DNA from: Gordionus sp. m RMFG-2023 | Lineage: Eukaryota; Nematomorpha; Gordioida; Chordodea; Parachordodidae | Assembly: GCF_954871325.1 (NCBI RefSeq) | Contig: NC_088775.1 | Coordinates: 26,699,561-26,763,560 of the forward strand | Reading direction: 5' to 3' | Length of the DNA stretch: 64,000 bases | Shown here: piece after piece, positions 24,003 to 37,032 of the stretch | How the letters are laid out: every line of letters starts with the position of its first letter | Position numbering within the stretch: the first letter of the stretch is position 1 | Made by a program: the position numbers and the translations under genes | Notes under the pieces: model-generated | The model's database searches: none | Seen by the model: only the letters and a program-made list of their open reading frames with translations | What the model was told of the DNA's origin: nothing

Positions 24003-25590
24003 TTGAAACCGGCCTAATGACTAAATACTGCCTTGCTGGTATTATACATGGAAAATTCTTCATTTATTTATACGTGAACAATAACGTGTTAAGCATTATC
24101 CTAATTAATTTTTAGAAAATATTATGATTTGACCGAATGGCGAGCTCAAAACCGACCACTTACTAAATATTCGATCTATCAAATTGTATAGTAATATTAT
24201 TTGGAAAATGTTCATTTTTGTTTTAAATATCTATATATAGTGTAAATCATTATCCCAAAAAATATTTTAAAAATATCGTGATTTGACCGATAACCGATTT
24301 GAAACCGAAATACTGCCTTGCTGGCGTTATACATGGAAAATTCTTCATTTTTGGTTTATACGTGAACAATAACGTGTTGAGCATTATCCTAATTAATTTT
24401 TTGAAAATATTATGATTTGACCGAATGGCGAGCTCAAAACCATCCACTTACTAAATATTCAACCTACCAAATTGTATAGTAATATTATTTGGAAAATGTT
24501 AATTTTTGTTTTAAATATCTATATTCAACCTACCAAATTGTATAGTAATATTATTTGGAAAATGTTAATTTTTGTTTTAAATATCTATATATACGTGTAA
24601 ATCATTATCCCAAAAAATATTTTAAAAATATCGTGATTTGACCGATAACCGTTTTGAAACCGAAATATTGCCTTGCTGGCGTTATACATGGAAAATTCTT
24701 CATTTTTGGTTTATACGTGAACAATAACGTGTTAAGCATTATTCTAATTAATTTTTTGAAAATATTATGATTTGACCGAATGGCGAGCTCAAAACCGACC
24801 ACTTACTAAATATTCGACCTACCAAATTTTATAATAATATTATTTGGAAAATGTTCCATTTTGTTTTAAATATCTATATATACGTGTAAATCATTATCCC
24901 AAAAAATATTTTAAAAATATCGTGATTTGACCGATAACCGTTTTGATGAAACAGAAATATTGCCTTGCTGGCGTTATACATGGAAAATTCTTCATTTTTG
25001 GTTTATACGTGAACAATAACGTGTTAAGCATTATCCTAATTAATTTTTTCAAAATATTATGATTTGACCGATTGGCGAGCTCAAAACCGACCACTTACTA
25101 AATATTCGATCTACCAAATTGTATAGTAATATTATTTGGAAAATGTTCATTTTTGGTTTAAATATCTATATATACGTGTAAATCATTATCCCAAAAAATA
25201 TTTTAAAAATAACGTGATTTGACCGATAACCGATTTGAAACCGAAATACTGCCTTGCTGGCGTTATACATGGAAAATTCTTCATTTTTGGTTTATACGTG
25301 AACAATAACGTGTTAAGCGTTATCCTAAATAAAATTTTGAAAATATTAAGATTTGACCGAATGGCGAGCTCAAAACCGATCACTTACTAAATATTCGATC
25401 TACCAAATTTGGTAGTTATATTATTTGGAAAATGTTCATTTTTGTTTAAATATCTATATATACGTGCAAATCATTATCCCAAAAAATATTTAGAAAATAT
25501 TGTGATTTGACCGATAACCGATTTGAAATTGAAATACTGCTTTGTTGGCGTTATCCATAGAAAATTCTTTATCTCTTAATAAATGTTTTA
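24003..25590. repeat. ~290-bp tandem array, left arm of the fold-back
   Basis: Five full or near-full units, each with CTTGCTGGCGTTATACATGG, ACGTGAACAATAACGTGTT, TGGCGAGCTCAAAACCGACC and ATCGTGATTTGACCGATAAC. One unit has a further ~65-bp internal duplication near 24460-24590. The recurring 65-codon - strand ORFs here are by-products of the repetition. Confidence 0.9.
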
Positions 25591-25837
25591 TTTTTTATCT
25601 ATTATATAATATCATATTAATCCAAAATATAAAATATATTTTATTTAATTTATGTCAATAAAAGACATTTGATACATTAATTATACCAAAAACAAAAGCG
25701 AAAAATAAATAAAATTAAACGAGGATCAGATATCCCTAGTATTTTCATCTATATATATTATCATTTCCTCATATATTTTAAAAAATATTTAACAAAATAG
25801 AAATTATGAATAATCAATTAAATATAATATTATATTT

Positions 25838-26350
25838 ATATGCGATGTAAAAAAAAATATTTTAAAAAAATTTGGTATTTGTAATGATATGAATGAATAA
25901 AAGTTACAAAAAATTAATATTTAAAAAATTTGGTATTTGTGATGATATGAATAAAAATTAAAAAATATTAATATTTGTATGCGATGTCAATAAAAAAATT
26001 TTAAAAAAATTTGGTATTTGTGACGCTATGAATGAATAAAAGTTACAAAAAATTAATATTTAAAAAATTTGGTATTTGTGATGATATGAATAAAAATTAA
26101 AAAATATTAATATTTGTATGCGATGTCAATAAAAAATTTTTTAAAAATTTGGTATTTGTGACGATATGAATGAATAAAAGTTACAAAAATTAATATTTAA
26201 AAAATTTGGTATTTGTGATGATATGAATAAAAATTAAAAATAATTAATATTTGTATGCGATGTCAATAAAAAAATTTTAAAAAAATTTGGTATTTGTGAC
26301 GATATGAATAAAAATTTTAAAAAAAATTAATATTTGCATACGATGTGAAT
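25838..26350. repeat. ~138-bp tandem array in the fold-back loop
   Basis: Units start TATGCGATGTCAATAAA at about 25838, 25977, 26116 and 26254, each containing AAATTTGGTATTTGTGATG twice. About 3.5 copies. Confidence 0.85.
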
Positions 26351-26876
26351 AAATTTTTTTTAAAAACTATGATTAGGATGAAGCATTGTTCCGATACAAA
26401 AATCTATTGTAAAATTAAAAAATTGATTTGATATATATGAAAAAGAGTACGACGTTTAGGGCCTTATTATTTTTCAATTTTAATTTTTTTTATTGATACT
26501 GTTCTATTTTTTTTTATTCTAATTTTTAGACATGGTTTTTTAGAATTTTTAGGCTTTAAAAGTATTAATTCCCCGCATGATGACATGACATTTTCTCTTT
26601 CCCGTTTTTTACTTCCTTTTATAATTTTCTACCTCTTTTTTTTAATCTTCTTCACTAAATTTCTCCCAAATTGATAAATCTATCTGAAATGACTACCCCT
26701 CAGCCAAATAATATTCTCCTTTTCCTATCAAAGCTCTTTCGAGATCATTTTCTTGTATTTGTACTTTATTATATATTATATCAATTAAATTACTTGATTG
26801 ACAATTTGTATAACTTTTAAATACATGATTCATGGACTCACAATTGTTAGTCTATAAATCACTTATAATTTTATTT

Positions 26877-27790
26877 TCAAAAAATTAATTAGGATAATGC
26901 TTAACACGTTATTGTTCATGTATAAACCAAAAATGAAGAATTTTCCATGTATAACGCCAGCAAGGCAATATTTCGGTTTCAAAACGGTTATCGGTCAAAT
27001 CACGATATTTTTAAAATATTTTTTGGGATAATGATTTACACGTATATATGGATATTTAAAACAAAAATGAACATATCCAAATAATATTACTATACAATTT
27101 GGTAGATCGAATATTTAGTAAGTGGTCGGTTTTGAGCTCGCCATTCGGTCAAATCATAATATTTTCTAAAGATTAATTAGGATAATGCTTAACACGTTAT
27201 TGTTCACGTATAAACAAAAAATGAAGAATTTTCCATGCATAACGCCAGCAAGGCAGCTATTCGGTTTCAAATCGGTTATCGGTCAAATCACGATATTTTT
27301 AAAATATATTTTGGGATAATGATTTACACGTATATATAGAAAAATAAACCAAAAATGAACATTTTCCAAATAATATTACTACTAAATTTGGTAGATCGAA
27401 TACTTAGTAAGTGGTCGGTTTTGAGCTCGCCATTCGGTCAAATCATAATATTTTCAAAAAATTAATTAGGATAATGCTTAACACGTTATTGTTCACGTAC
27501 AAACATAAAATGAAGAATTTTCCATGTATACCAGCAAGGCAGTATTTAGTCATTGGGCCGGTTTCAAATCGGTTATCTGTCAAATCACGATATTTTTAAG
27601 ATATTTTTTGTGATAATGATTTACACGTATATATAGATAAATAAACCAAAAATGATTATTTTCCAAATAATATTAACACCAAATTTGGTTGATCGAATAT
27701 TTAGTAATTGGTCGGTTTTAAGCTCGGCATTCGGTCAAATCATAATATTTTCAAAATATTTTTTAGGATAGTTTAACACCTAAATATACA
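26877..27790. repeat. ~290-bp tandem array, right arm (inverted)
   Basis: Two to three units in the opposite orientation to the left-arm array, with AACACGTTATTGTTCACGT, CCATGTATAACGCCAGCAAG and GGTCGGTTTTGAGCTCGCCA. Confidence 0.9.
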
Positions 27791-28309
27791 CGTATAAACC
27801 AAAAATGAAGAGATTTTGACCAATAACGCCAGCAATATGTTCCTTACAAACTTTCTACTATTTTTCGATTCTAAACCTAATGTCAAAGAAACCTCTATTT
27901 TTTAAATTTTTTTTAGGTTTTTCACATGTATTTACACCCAAATACAAAAAAAAACACTATCCAATATTTATTCTGGTTTCCTAAGAATATATTTTCATAT
28001 TTATGTATTTAACGCCCTCTTATGGATATAAATTTGTTATATTTTGTAATTGAAAAATAAAATATAAGTTGTAATAAGCTAGTAAATATATTTCTTTCCC
28101 AATAATATTAAGTAAAAATAGAATTTTAAATTATTTGATATTTAATATCATAATTAATTAAAAATTGATTTATGTAAAATAAAAAAAATATTTTTGAAAT
28201 TTTTTTATAAAAGATATTATATGATCAAATTATGATTGATTATGATTAATTGCTCTTTAGCAAGACAGTTTAGCAAGGCAGTATTTAGTCATACCCTAAA
28301 AACGAGAAT

Positions 28310-29000
28310 GTTCTCTCATTAGTTTACTAATGGGAAGAGTTTATAAACCCTTATAATACATTGGAAATTTAATCTAAAATGTGTTTGAAATAATGCAGAG
28401 CATCCATAGCATTTTTTTGGACTATATCAACCATAGTTAATCTTATAAACATAGTTATTCAGCTAGTAAGGCATCATAATTAACATCTTCATAATAAAAA
28501 TCTAACAAATATTTTTTTTTCTATCACCATTTGAAAAAGGTTGGGAAGGCTTTTGTGGAATTAATATTTGCAGATTAGTAAGTGCTGCATGATGAATTAA
28601 AAATTCATTTATTTGGGTTATAAATGTATCTGTATCTAAGATATACTCTTCTACTGATCCTATATTAATGCTTTAACGATGAGCTTGCCTTGCTACAAGT
28701 CGAGGGAGACAAATAATAAACACGCATAGCTCTGCTTTTGACTCAACAATAAAATATAAAATATGAAATTCTTCATCAACATTAGCCCTAATTTCCTTGA
28801 GTTCTGATAAAATGCTCTCCGCTATTCTCATCTTCTTAATCAAATCAATGTCATGTTTTTGAAAAGTAATACTTAAAATAGTTGTATAATTAAATTACAT
28901 TCTAATGAGAAAAAAATTTGGAATAAGCATTGAATCCAATAATTTTTTTGCTCTGAGGAATATTTCTTTCAGGTCATTGTGATATTTCAGTAATAGCAAA
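28310..29000 (-). pseudogene. hAT transposase relic (THAP12/ZMYM1-like clade), copy 1
   Basis: The - strand encodes CLPRLVARQAHR (28712-28680), the LPR..xRQ..R motif of hAT transposases related to THAP12/P52rIPK and ZMYM1, then VEEYILDTDTFITQINEFL and, downstream, NAMDALHYFKHILD. Frames are interrupted. The matching stretch in copy 2 is 50281-51110. Confidence 0.7.
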
Positions 29001-29011
29001 ATTTCGATACT

Positions 29012-29135
29012 ATATGTCTAGACCTTTGCTCCTTTTATGAGCAAAATTTTCAGGCTTGCATAATATTTTTCTGGATAAAACACTGAGTTAGCCGTTTTTA
29101 AAAATCGGCTCAAAACGAGCCGTTTAACAACACTA
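29012..29135. mobile_element. partial copy of the 6438-6650 MITE
   Basis: It contains GAGCAAAATTTTCAGGCTTGC, the reverse complement of the interior of the 6.4-kb MITE, then TGAGTTAGCCGTTTTTAAAA and terminal CAACACTA. The other end is missing. Confidence 0.75.
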
Positions 29136-29778
29136 AATATTTTATTTTTTTTTATTCTAAACAGATATTTAGTATATTACAAATTGATACTATAAAAAAT
29201 TTGTGTAAATAAAATTTTGAGAATATACTATGTATTTATAAAAAAAATAAAAATGATATTTTAATTAATCAAAAATATAACATATATTATATAATAATGT
29301 ATTTAATCCTTTGCGTATTTATTCCATGGCAGGAAAACTATAATTTTATTATGTAATAGATACTATGAGTGTTAGCTAGTGTTAACTTTCACCAAAATTA
29401 TATTAATCATAACTATATATAATCATTATAACCATATCTAATTGACGAATATAATAATTCATATTGTATAAATTTTTAAAAAAAATACGTCCCGGTCCGG
29501 CCCGGGTATTTTTTAAAAAAAAATTTCAATTTTTCAGGCCCGGCCCGGCCCGGGTATATTTTAAAATACGGCCCGGCTCTTGTACCCGGGCCGGGCCGGG
29601 CCTGCAGGTCTCTGATATATATTTAATATGAGATACGAATAAATATTAACAAATATAAATTAATATAAACAATAATATTTTTGAAAAATATATCCGGCAT
29701 CTGCATTTTTTGGCTTGGGGGGGGGGGGGGATTTGTCAACCAGCCCCCCCCCCCGCTGCGTACGCCAATGTCACTAAT

Positions 29779-31320
29779 ATAAAATAGAAATTCTCTTAAA
29801 TTTTAAATTTATAAGATAAAATAATAATATTTATAATATATAAATGATTAGGTTGATTTGGGAAACACTTTTCTCCCATTCCCTAATACCTCCCCCCTAT
29901 TCAAAATTTTCTTGATTATTTTAGAAATGATTAAATTCTAAATAAATAAAATTAAAATTAACTTAATATAATATATCCTATCCATACTGTAAAATTCATA
30001 TTAAAAACCCCTGAATACATTAAAATTAGGCTCCAAGGCCCCGAGAACACTATAAGATTTTGAAGAATAATAATAAGTAATAGGGTCGAGGACAACAATG
30101 ATGGCGACACTCCACATATAAACTCAGGGAACTCCGACTAGAACGAATCGAACTAATCTCTGAATACATTAATAAGCTACAAGGCAGCACCCTAAAGTTT
30201 GGAAGAAGAATAATGACAGATAGTGTCGAAAACAACAATAATGGCGACATCTCACATAAATAAACACAGGGCACTCCAGTCACAACAAATCAAGCAGATG
30301 CGACCTTAGAATTAACCCGTCAAATGCAAATACAAATGATAGCAAGGAAACAATAGCAGTCAGGCTGAGTATTTAATTTCCACCATTCCCAACCCTGACC
30401 AGGAAAAGGAGCCCAATCAATGATATCATTCAATCCTACAACTCAAATAACTAATCTAGCGCCAGGTTCTTCCAACACCTTCTAGCTGCCCACCCATTAT
30501 AAAGCCAATATCTACCTAACCCCTCCTAGACACCACTATAAGAATATATAAAAACCTTTTAATATCTGCAAAAGACAATAGAGATTTCGCTGGAAGATAT
30601 TTGTCCAAACGAAGCAATATTTATCTTGCAAGAGAAACTGATAGCAACCTCAATACCGAAACAAATCCAAATTAATAAAAGTAGCAAAACATAGTACGGA
30701 AAAAGTAGGTACGTGCAAATTCAATATTAGAGACAAGAGAGGATACAAATTTACAAGCAAAATGATTTAGAAATTTGGCTTAATACATCTAACAGCTCAA
30801 AAAACAGAAACATTGGCCATGGTTTTGCTATGGGGATGGGATACCGTATTCATCAATGCTACTCCAATTGTAACATTTTCAATCCGCTGAAAGCTAACCA
30901 AATGGATGCACTTGACCCCTACCGTAAAGAACTGGGCAGGGGTATTACAATAATGCCTTCGACTCAGTCAGCCTCAAAATGAAGAAACTTGCAGCCCATC
31001 ATCCGGTTGAGATTCAGTATCCCCTGCAATCAACAATATAAACCTAGATCCGAATGCATATAAAAAAATTGACCTTTTTAATAAGGGGTAGGGTGGTCCT
31101 ACAAAGTTAATGAGCGAGATGATGATAGCCTACCGTGTCCTACACTATTTTTAATACCCCATAAATCTTATTTTCATAATCGCAACTAAAAATTGAAAAA
31201 AAGATAAAAGAAAAGGAATTATGTTTCACTAACTGAGTCGTAAATTTAATATTTAAATAAATTGTGGATTTACATTTTAAATCATAATATAATAAAAAAT
31301 AAAGTATTTATATTTATATT
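29779..31320 (+). repeat. intergenic with a 140-bp duplication and a possible LINE remnant
   Basis: Two diverged copies of a ~140-bp unit (about 30013-30153 and 30161-30296) share GAAGAATAAT, AACAATGATGGCGACA and CAGGG. Further on, NAFDSVS (near 30950-30970) resembles the first catalytic block of a LINE reverse transcriptase, and upstream sequence is less AT-rich than its surroundings. The reading frame is broken and nothing else is diagnostic. Confidence 0.3.
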
Positions 31321-33179
31321 TGTTTAATCCAGGGATGTGAACCCGGAACCGGACCCTTTTAAAAAGTGGAGGGTCCAAGGGTTCAGGGTATTTAAAATTT
31401 TTAACTTAAAATTTTTTTTTTTTTAAAATTAATGTAAAAATAATATAAAATTTTTATTTATTTTTTTCGTGGAATCATTTATTTTATCTTCGCGTTTTTT
31501 CGTTTTTCTTCCTGGACTTCATTTCAGAAAATTTGAAGTGATAGAACGGTAAATATTATTTTATTTTAATCATATTTATTTACAGATTCTATGAACATTA
31601 TATCTCAATATTTTACAAAAAGCAAAGTTGAGTTAATAAACAAATTCAATATAGACCATAAACTTAAAATTTACCAATACCCCTCCCTATAATATACATT
31701 TTACTTAATAGGGGGCTTTTCTATCTCTTCTTATCTCACGTAGGAGTTTAAGCAAGTAGTTTCGCCTCTTGCGCGCACAGGTAACTGCAGCCTGCCCAAA
31801 AATTGTGGATGGTCTCATCTCTTAGGCTACCCCCAAATTTCTTAACCTAATTAGATGGGATGAGATAGTCCAAGCGTAGCTCTGCTGTTTCATATAGCAA
31901 TAAAGGGCAATTGCGCTTATTATGACGTATGACGTATGGACTTCATTTCATTTTATTTAGATATTGATACCATACATTATTTTATAGTGTAAGTAATAAT
32001 ATTTTAGTATGTAAATTTATTTTCCTCTTATTAGAAATACTTTGAGACTATTTTGATTTGAAAGTGAAATATTTGGAATTATTTTGTACTGCAAGTAATA
32101 ATATTTTAATTTTAAAGGCTAATTTATTAATATCTTATATAAAAATTTTATTAAGTGAATTATTTTGCAGTGTTAAAATATTAAGGTTATGTTTTTTGAG
32201 CAGTTTAAATTAATCAAAATTGGCAGTGTTTTGCAAATATATAATTTATAAGTTATCAAATATATTCAAATCATCATATCAAAAAAATTAGTTATTTTAT
32301 TTAGGCTGCATCCAAGTTTTGAAAAAATCCTTAAAATTTTCACAAATTAATAACAAAACACTTTGGACACATTTAAGTTTTAAAAAAATTAAAATATTCA
32401 AAATGCTTGATAAAGATATGTAAATATTTAATTGTATTTATTATTTTATGTTACCTTTCAGTTATTTAACTTTGTATGAACCTATTTGATAATTGATACT
32501 AGTTATGTTTAGATTTTATTTATATAATAAATACTATGTTGTAAATAATTATATCAATATTTAATAAATAGTTGGAAAACCAATAATATAATCTATTTTG
32601 AAAGATAATTTTTCCATAAAATATATATAAAAAATTATTATTTAAATAAAATTGTGATAGAAATTATATAATTTTCCAGCACCTTTTAAATTAAATTATA
32701 ATTTTTTATTTTTACCAAATTATAATTTAATAAATTTAGCCTTTACAGCTAAAATTTTCTTTATCACTTCATCATAATTCAAGTTTTGTTTTTCCTATTT
32801 CCTCCCAAATTTTCCTATTTTCTACAAAATATCCAATTTTTAAGTCATTTTTGCACCAGAGGATCCTGTGCATTCTTAACCTTTCCATAAAATTATTTTC
32901 TGACACGAATATATATTAATATAAAAGGCTATAATCGTTTGGGTAGTAAATTTATAAAATTAACAGCATTAAGAAGAATTCTTACTAATTTTTTATAAAA
33001 ATTTCATGAAATTGGACACTATTTTATTTTTACATTAAAAATAGATTATGTAATTTTTTTCTTCAAAATTTATTTATTTATATTTTTAAGATTTTGGATG
33101 CAGCCTGATTAAAAAATATATACATTCTATGTGTCTATACTTTTAAGTTTTAAATAAATTAAATTTTGTTTTTTTAGTA

Positions 33180-36100
33180 TGAAACTAAAAGATAATTTGT
33201 TAGAGTACTATAATGCAAAAATTTTTGGAAGAAGACATTGTTACAAAGTCTACTGTCAGTATTGTAAAGAAGGATGAAAATAATATTGAAAATTTTGCTT
33301 TAAAAAAAGCATTCATATTCAAATGTCTGAGGAGAATTTGATAAATGCTTTAGTTGAGCTTGTTACAATAAATGGAAGGCCTTTCAATATTATTGAGGAT
33401 TCTGGTTTAAAAAAAAATTATTGATCCTATTAGTAAGGCAATTGGAACATCAATTAACCGTTTTAAAATTAAGGACTTAGTGGTTAATGAATCAAAAAAA
33501 ATACAAGTAAAAATAATAAAAGAAACAAAAAACAAATTAATTTCATTAAAAATTGATTCCGCCCAAAGATTAGGGAGAAATATTCTAGGAATAAATATAC
33601 AGTATATAAAAGGAAATAATATAATATTAAGAAATTTAGCTATGAAATAGATTAAAGAGAGTTCAACTCAAGGGCGTCGCTAGCCTTCATAATCTCAGGG
33701 GGCTCAACTAAAAAAAATTTATGGGGGCTTCGCCCCTATACCCCCAAATTTGCGGGCCTACGGCCCGATTTTGTCCGGCCTTCGGTCGGGTTTTATATTA
33801 ATATATTATACTTTTTTAAAATTTGTTAACTTTGAACAATTTTTCTGATTATCATATTTTGTCATTTATTATATTATGCATACAAAATAAACTGGCATAT
33901 AAAAAATCACATAATGCAATAATATAATTCTTATCAACTTACATTGACAAAAAGTTATCAAACTAGTATAATTCTCTGTAACCATTTTAGACAATGTTTT
34001 ATAGAATGGACTAATAAGGAAAAATTTATAGGCCTAAACCAAATCAACAATTTTTGTAGGAGAGAGTATAAACGATCAATCCAAATCATAAAACTATATG
34101 GGGGTTAGAGCTTCTTCTTAGATGACATGATGGAAGCTAGATAAGTAATCGAGAAAATTATTATGAGATATTAAATTTCTAAAAGATTATCTTCCATTTT
34201 AAATGATATATAAATGACTACACAGTTTACCATTATTGTTTACCTAAAATATGCAATTATATGCTCTCAGCCGTTATATTAATAATCTTAAATTACATAG
34301 CAACACAAATAATAGATGCTGGTTAATTTGCATTAATAGCCATGACACTCACGATGTAAACTAATATTAGAATTTATTATGTTGGATAAATTGATAAAAT
34401 AAAAACACTAAAAATCTTTGGAAGAAATAATTATGCAAATATATTGAAGCCTAGAGTTATTTACACGGCAATGCCATATTAGAAATAAAACCTTTTCTAA
34501 TTATAAAATAAGGACCAAAATGATATGATGAAACAATTAAGATTTTATATATTGTCGCACCACCTTGGTATATTATATCTTAAAATAATAGTAGTTTATA
34601 ATAATATCAAAAATATACTTGTATTAAAAATTTAACTCAAGACTGTTTTTTGAAAAAGAAAAAATTAGCTTTCCTAAAAATATGTAAAAAAAGAGGAGAA
34701 AAAATATCAATTTATTACATCTATTGCAGGATGAATAATAAAATGTTTAATTTAAAATTATTTATAACTAAATAGATGGCATTAAATACTTGAATGCAAT
34801 TTGTTATTATATTTATTATCAAAACCATTTATTAGTAAAATTTATTATAATATTAACTTTAATATATTATATAACTGTCAAATACGTCTATAAAAGTGGC
34901 ATTATATCTAATATTTTATAAACAACTGTATATAGTAGAGGATTACATACTATATGTTTACTTACTTTTTATAAAGAAATCTCTTATACTTATTTGGACC
35001 TTGAAAATATTTTTAAGGTATGATAATAAAATTTCAAAATAAATTTGATTAGTCATTTTGAACTCGGTTAATTACAATATTAAATTTGTTAATTTTCAAA
35101 TAATATATGATTATATTTATTTAATTAGGGTTAAATAATAATTTAAATAATAAAAGTCAATTAAACTTCAACTGTTAAAGCTAAATTAATATTTAATGAG
35201 TAATTAATATTATATTTTTAATACATAATTTGATTGCAAGCTGACATAGTGAAAATATAATTTATATGTATTAATCTAATCTAATAATAAATTAATATTC
35301 ATTTAATAAAAATTTAAATAGTCTTATTAATTTCTAAATAATAAATTATATTTATATATTACTTAATGGAATTATAAAAGAAATGAATCAGTGGGCAATC
35401 TAAAAAATTTATTTATAGTTCAAGTGATATTAAGGAGCCATTAAAAAAATTTTTTTTGCTTCAGGGGGCTATTCAAATTTTTCATGGGGCTCGAGCCCCT
35501 GTGCGCTCTCCCCCCCCCTAGCGACGCCACTGGTTCAACTTCTGAAAATATAAAAAGAATGATATTAGAAACATTAAATAAATTTCATATTCCCATAAGA
35601 AACGTTTATTCAATTATTACGGATAATGGTGCCAATCTAGTAAAATCAATCAAATTATTAAATGAATGTTCACTGGAAGAAATTGATGATATAGATGATG
35701 ATGATGATAATAATTATGAGGAAATAAGTGAAATTGATTTGCAAATAACAAAAGATTTCTCCACAAAAATATACTGTATCAGATGTGCAGCCCATACGCT
35801 ACAATTGGATATTAATGATTCCCTAAAAAATAGTCACTTTAAAACTATAATTGATAAAGCAAGGGATGTTGTAAAATATTTAAGAACTCCCACAATTGTT
35901 AGAATGTTAAAATCCTTGAAAAGGCAAATGGCAATTTTAGATTGCACAACTAGTTGGTCCTCTATATATATGATGCTAGAGCGATTATTAAGTTTGAAAG
36001 ATTTCTGTAATGATTTTATCATAGGAGCATGTGAAATCATTTTGTCAGAAGATGATTGGAATCAAGTAAAAGAGCTTACTAGTGTGCTGGTTCCTATAAA

Positions 36101-36830
36101 AATAACAACATTAAGATTGCAAGCAGAACAATTATGTTTATCGGATTTTTATGGCATATGGTTAAGATGTCGATTAGAGTTAGGGATTAACAAGTTCTTT
36201 TTCAAATGAAGTATTAGAAAATATGAAAATAAGAGAGCAACAATATTTACAAAATAGTGTTGTATATGCTTCGATATATTTAGACCCGCGATATCAGGTT
36301 TTATTAAGTAGTGAGCAAAAACAAATGGCTATAGACCATTTTGAAGATATATGGCATACCCAAAACTCTATTATTTACAATATATTGGAGGCTACAACAA
36401 TACCTACTGGTTGTAGCGATAACAATGATAATGATAACGATATTGATGATCTGGAAATTTTACTATTAGATAGAGGAAAAAAAATTAAATTATCATCTGA
36501 AAGAAAGGAGCCAAAAATATCTATTGTATCTTTAATAGAAAAGTTCTCAGAAGTTAAGAGAATAAATAGAGATGCAAACATTTTAAAATTCTGGGAGGAA
36601 AATTCTTCAATATATCCAGAATTATATACCTTGTCTAGAATCGTCATGGTGTACCGGCGACACAAGTACAATAATTTATGTATTATAAAAATGACTATCT
36701 ATTTTAGGTAAGCGTAGAACATGGATTTTCACCGTTGAAATATATTTTGTCTAATTTACGTGGAAATCTGAAGGATGATATTTTAGAAGATATCATGATC
36801 GTGCGATTGAATAAAATATTTAAAATATAA
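33180..36830 (+). pseudogene. hAT transposase, interrupted
   Basis: The N-terminal part (33180-33660) encodes ALVELVTINGRPFNIIED and KKIIDPI, which recurs in the 46-kb element as ACTELVTFNGRPFKLIDD. After the insertion, 35541-36209 reads ENIKRMILETLNKFHIPIRN, then the catalytic-region signature SIITDNGANLVK, an acidic stretch, CIRCAAHTLQLDINDSL and TTSWSSIYMMLERLL, all typical of hAT enzymes. 36223-36711 continues with YLDPRYQVLL, and the C-terminal FSPLKYILSNLRGNL-like end lies at 36730-36830. The frame is broken several times, mostly in the N-terminal third. Confidence 0.85.
33669..35532. mobile_element. nested 1.86-kb non-autonomous hAT element
   Basis: Inverted termini CAAGGGCGTCGCTAG and, read inward from the right, CAGTGGCGTCGCTAG, flanked by exact 8-bp duplications GTTCAACT (33661-33668 and 35533-35540). 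The ends are GC-rich (GGGGGCTTCGCCCC hairpin near 33723, CCCCCCCCCTAGCG at the right). The middle is AT-rich with no transposase. Confidence 0.93.
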
Positions 36831-37032
36831 ATTATCTCATTTCCAATTATAAATGTATATATATTGAAGTATAACAAAAAATGAATGAAAAAAAGTCTTA
36901 TTTTGAGTCATTATTTTTATGTTCCCTCTGAGCTCGGACCCGAACCCTGGACCCGGGTCCTTTTTAAATTTATTACCGAGCCCGGACTCGGACCCTTTTT
37001 TTTGTCGAAGGGTTCACATCACTGGTTTAATC

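Larger units (their letters stand above)
23257..28295. mobile_element. 5-kb fold-back element with tandem-repeat arms
   Basis: The termini are GGTATGACTAAATAC and GTATTTAGTCATACC, exact inverted copies over 15 bases. The left arm (to about 25590) and the right arm (from about 26880) are long inverted repeats: the outer ~740 bp are unique, the inner parts are tandem ~290-bp units, about five on the left and two to three on the right. The loop holds a separate ~138-bp array. Flanks are CTTAAAAAAAAC and CTAAAAAC, consistent with an 8-9-bp target duplication in an A run; the uninterrupted site is seen at about 50267-50285. No transposase; it must be moved in trans, perhaps by a Mutator-like enzyme. 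Confidence 0.85.
22410..29770. mobile_element. composite hAT-like element, copy 1 (outer element)
   Basis: Bounded by CAGGCGCGTACG at the left and GCGTACGCCAATG at the right, flanked by exact 8-bp copies TCACTAAT (22402-22409 and 29771-29778). Just inside both termini lie long G or C runs. It contains a GC-rich MITE-like module (22802-23237), a - strand hAT transposase relic (28310-29000) and the fold-back element 23257-28295. Without the fold-back it would be about 2.3 kb. Copy 2 at 49455-51379 has the same layout. Confidence 0.9.
31330..37024 (+). mobile_element. hAT element with nested hAT insertion
   Basis: Terminal inverted repeats CAGGGATGTGAACCC (left) and, read inward, CAGTGATGTGAACCC (right); flanked by exact 8-bp duplications GTTTAATC (31322-31329 and 37025-37032). 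Subterminal regions repeat GGACCC/GGGTCC motifs. The transposase runs on the + strand at about 33180-33660 and 35533-36830, split by the nested element. A dispersed repeat similar to 21752-21852 lies at 31838-31945. Confidence 0.93.

Noticed and set aside
24250-25383. Repeated 65-codon - strand ORFs that look like a gene family
   Set aside because: They are translations of one ~290-bp tandem repeat unit, with no codon-level constraint that I can see.
23257-28295. CRISPR-like array of regularly spaced repeats
   Set aside because: Units are ~290 bp contiguous tandem repeats without spacers, in a eukaryotic genome.
35484-35532. Apparent N-terminus MGLEPLCALPPPSDATG of the hAT ORF
   Set aside because: It lies in the right end of the nested element; genuine transposase sequence resumes at the target duplication, 35533.
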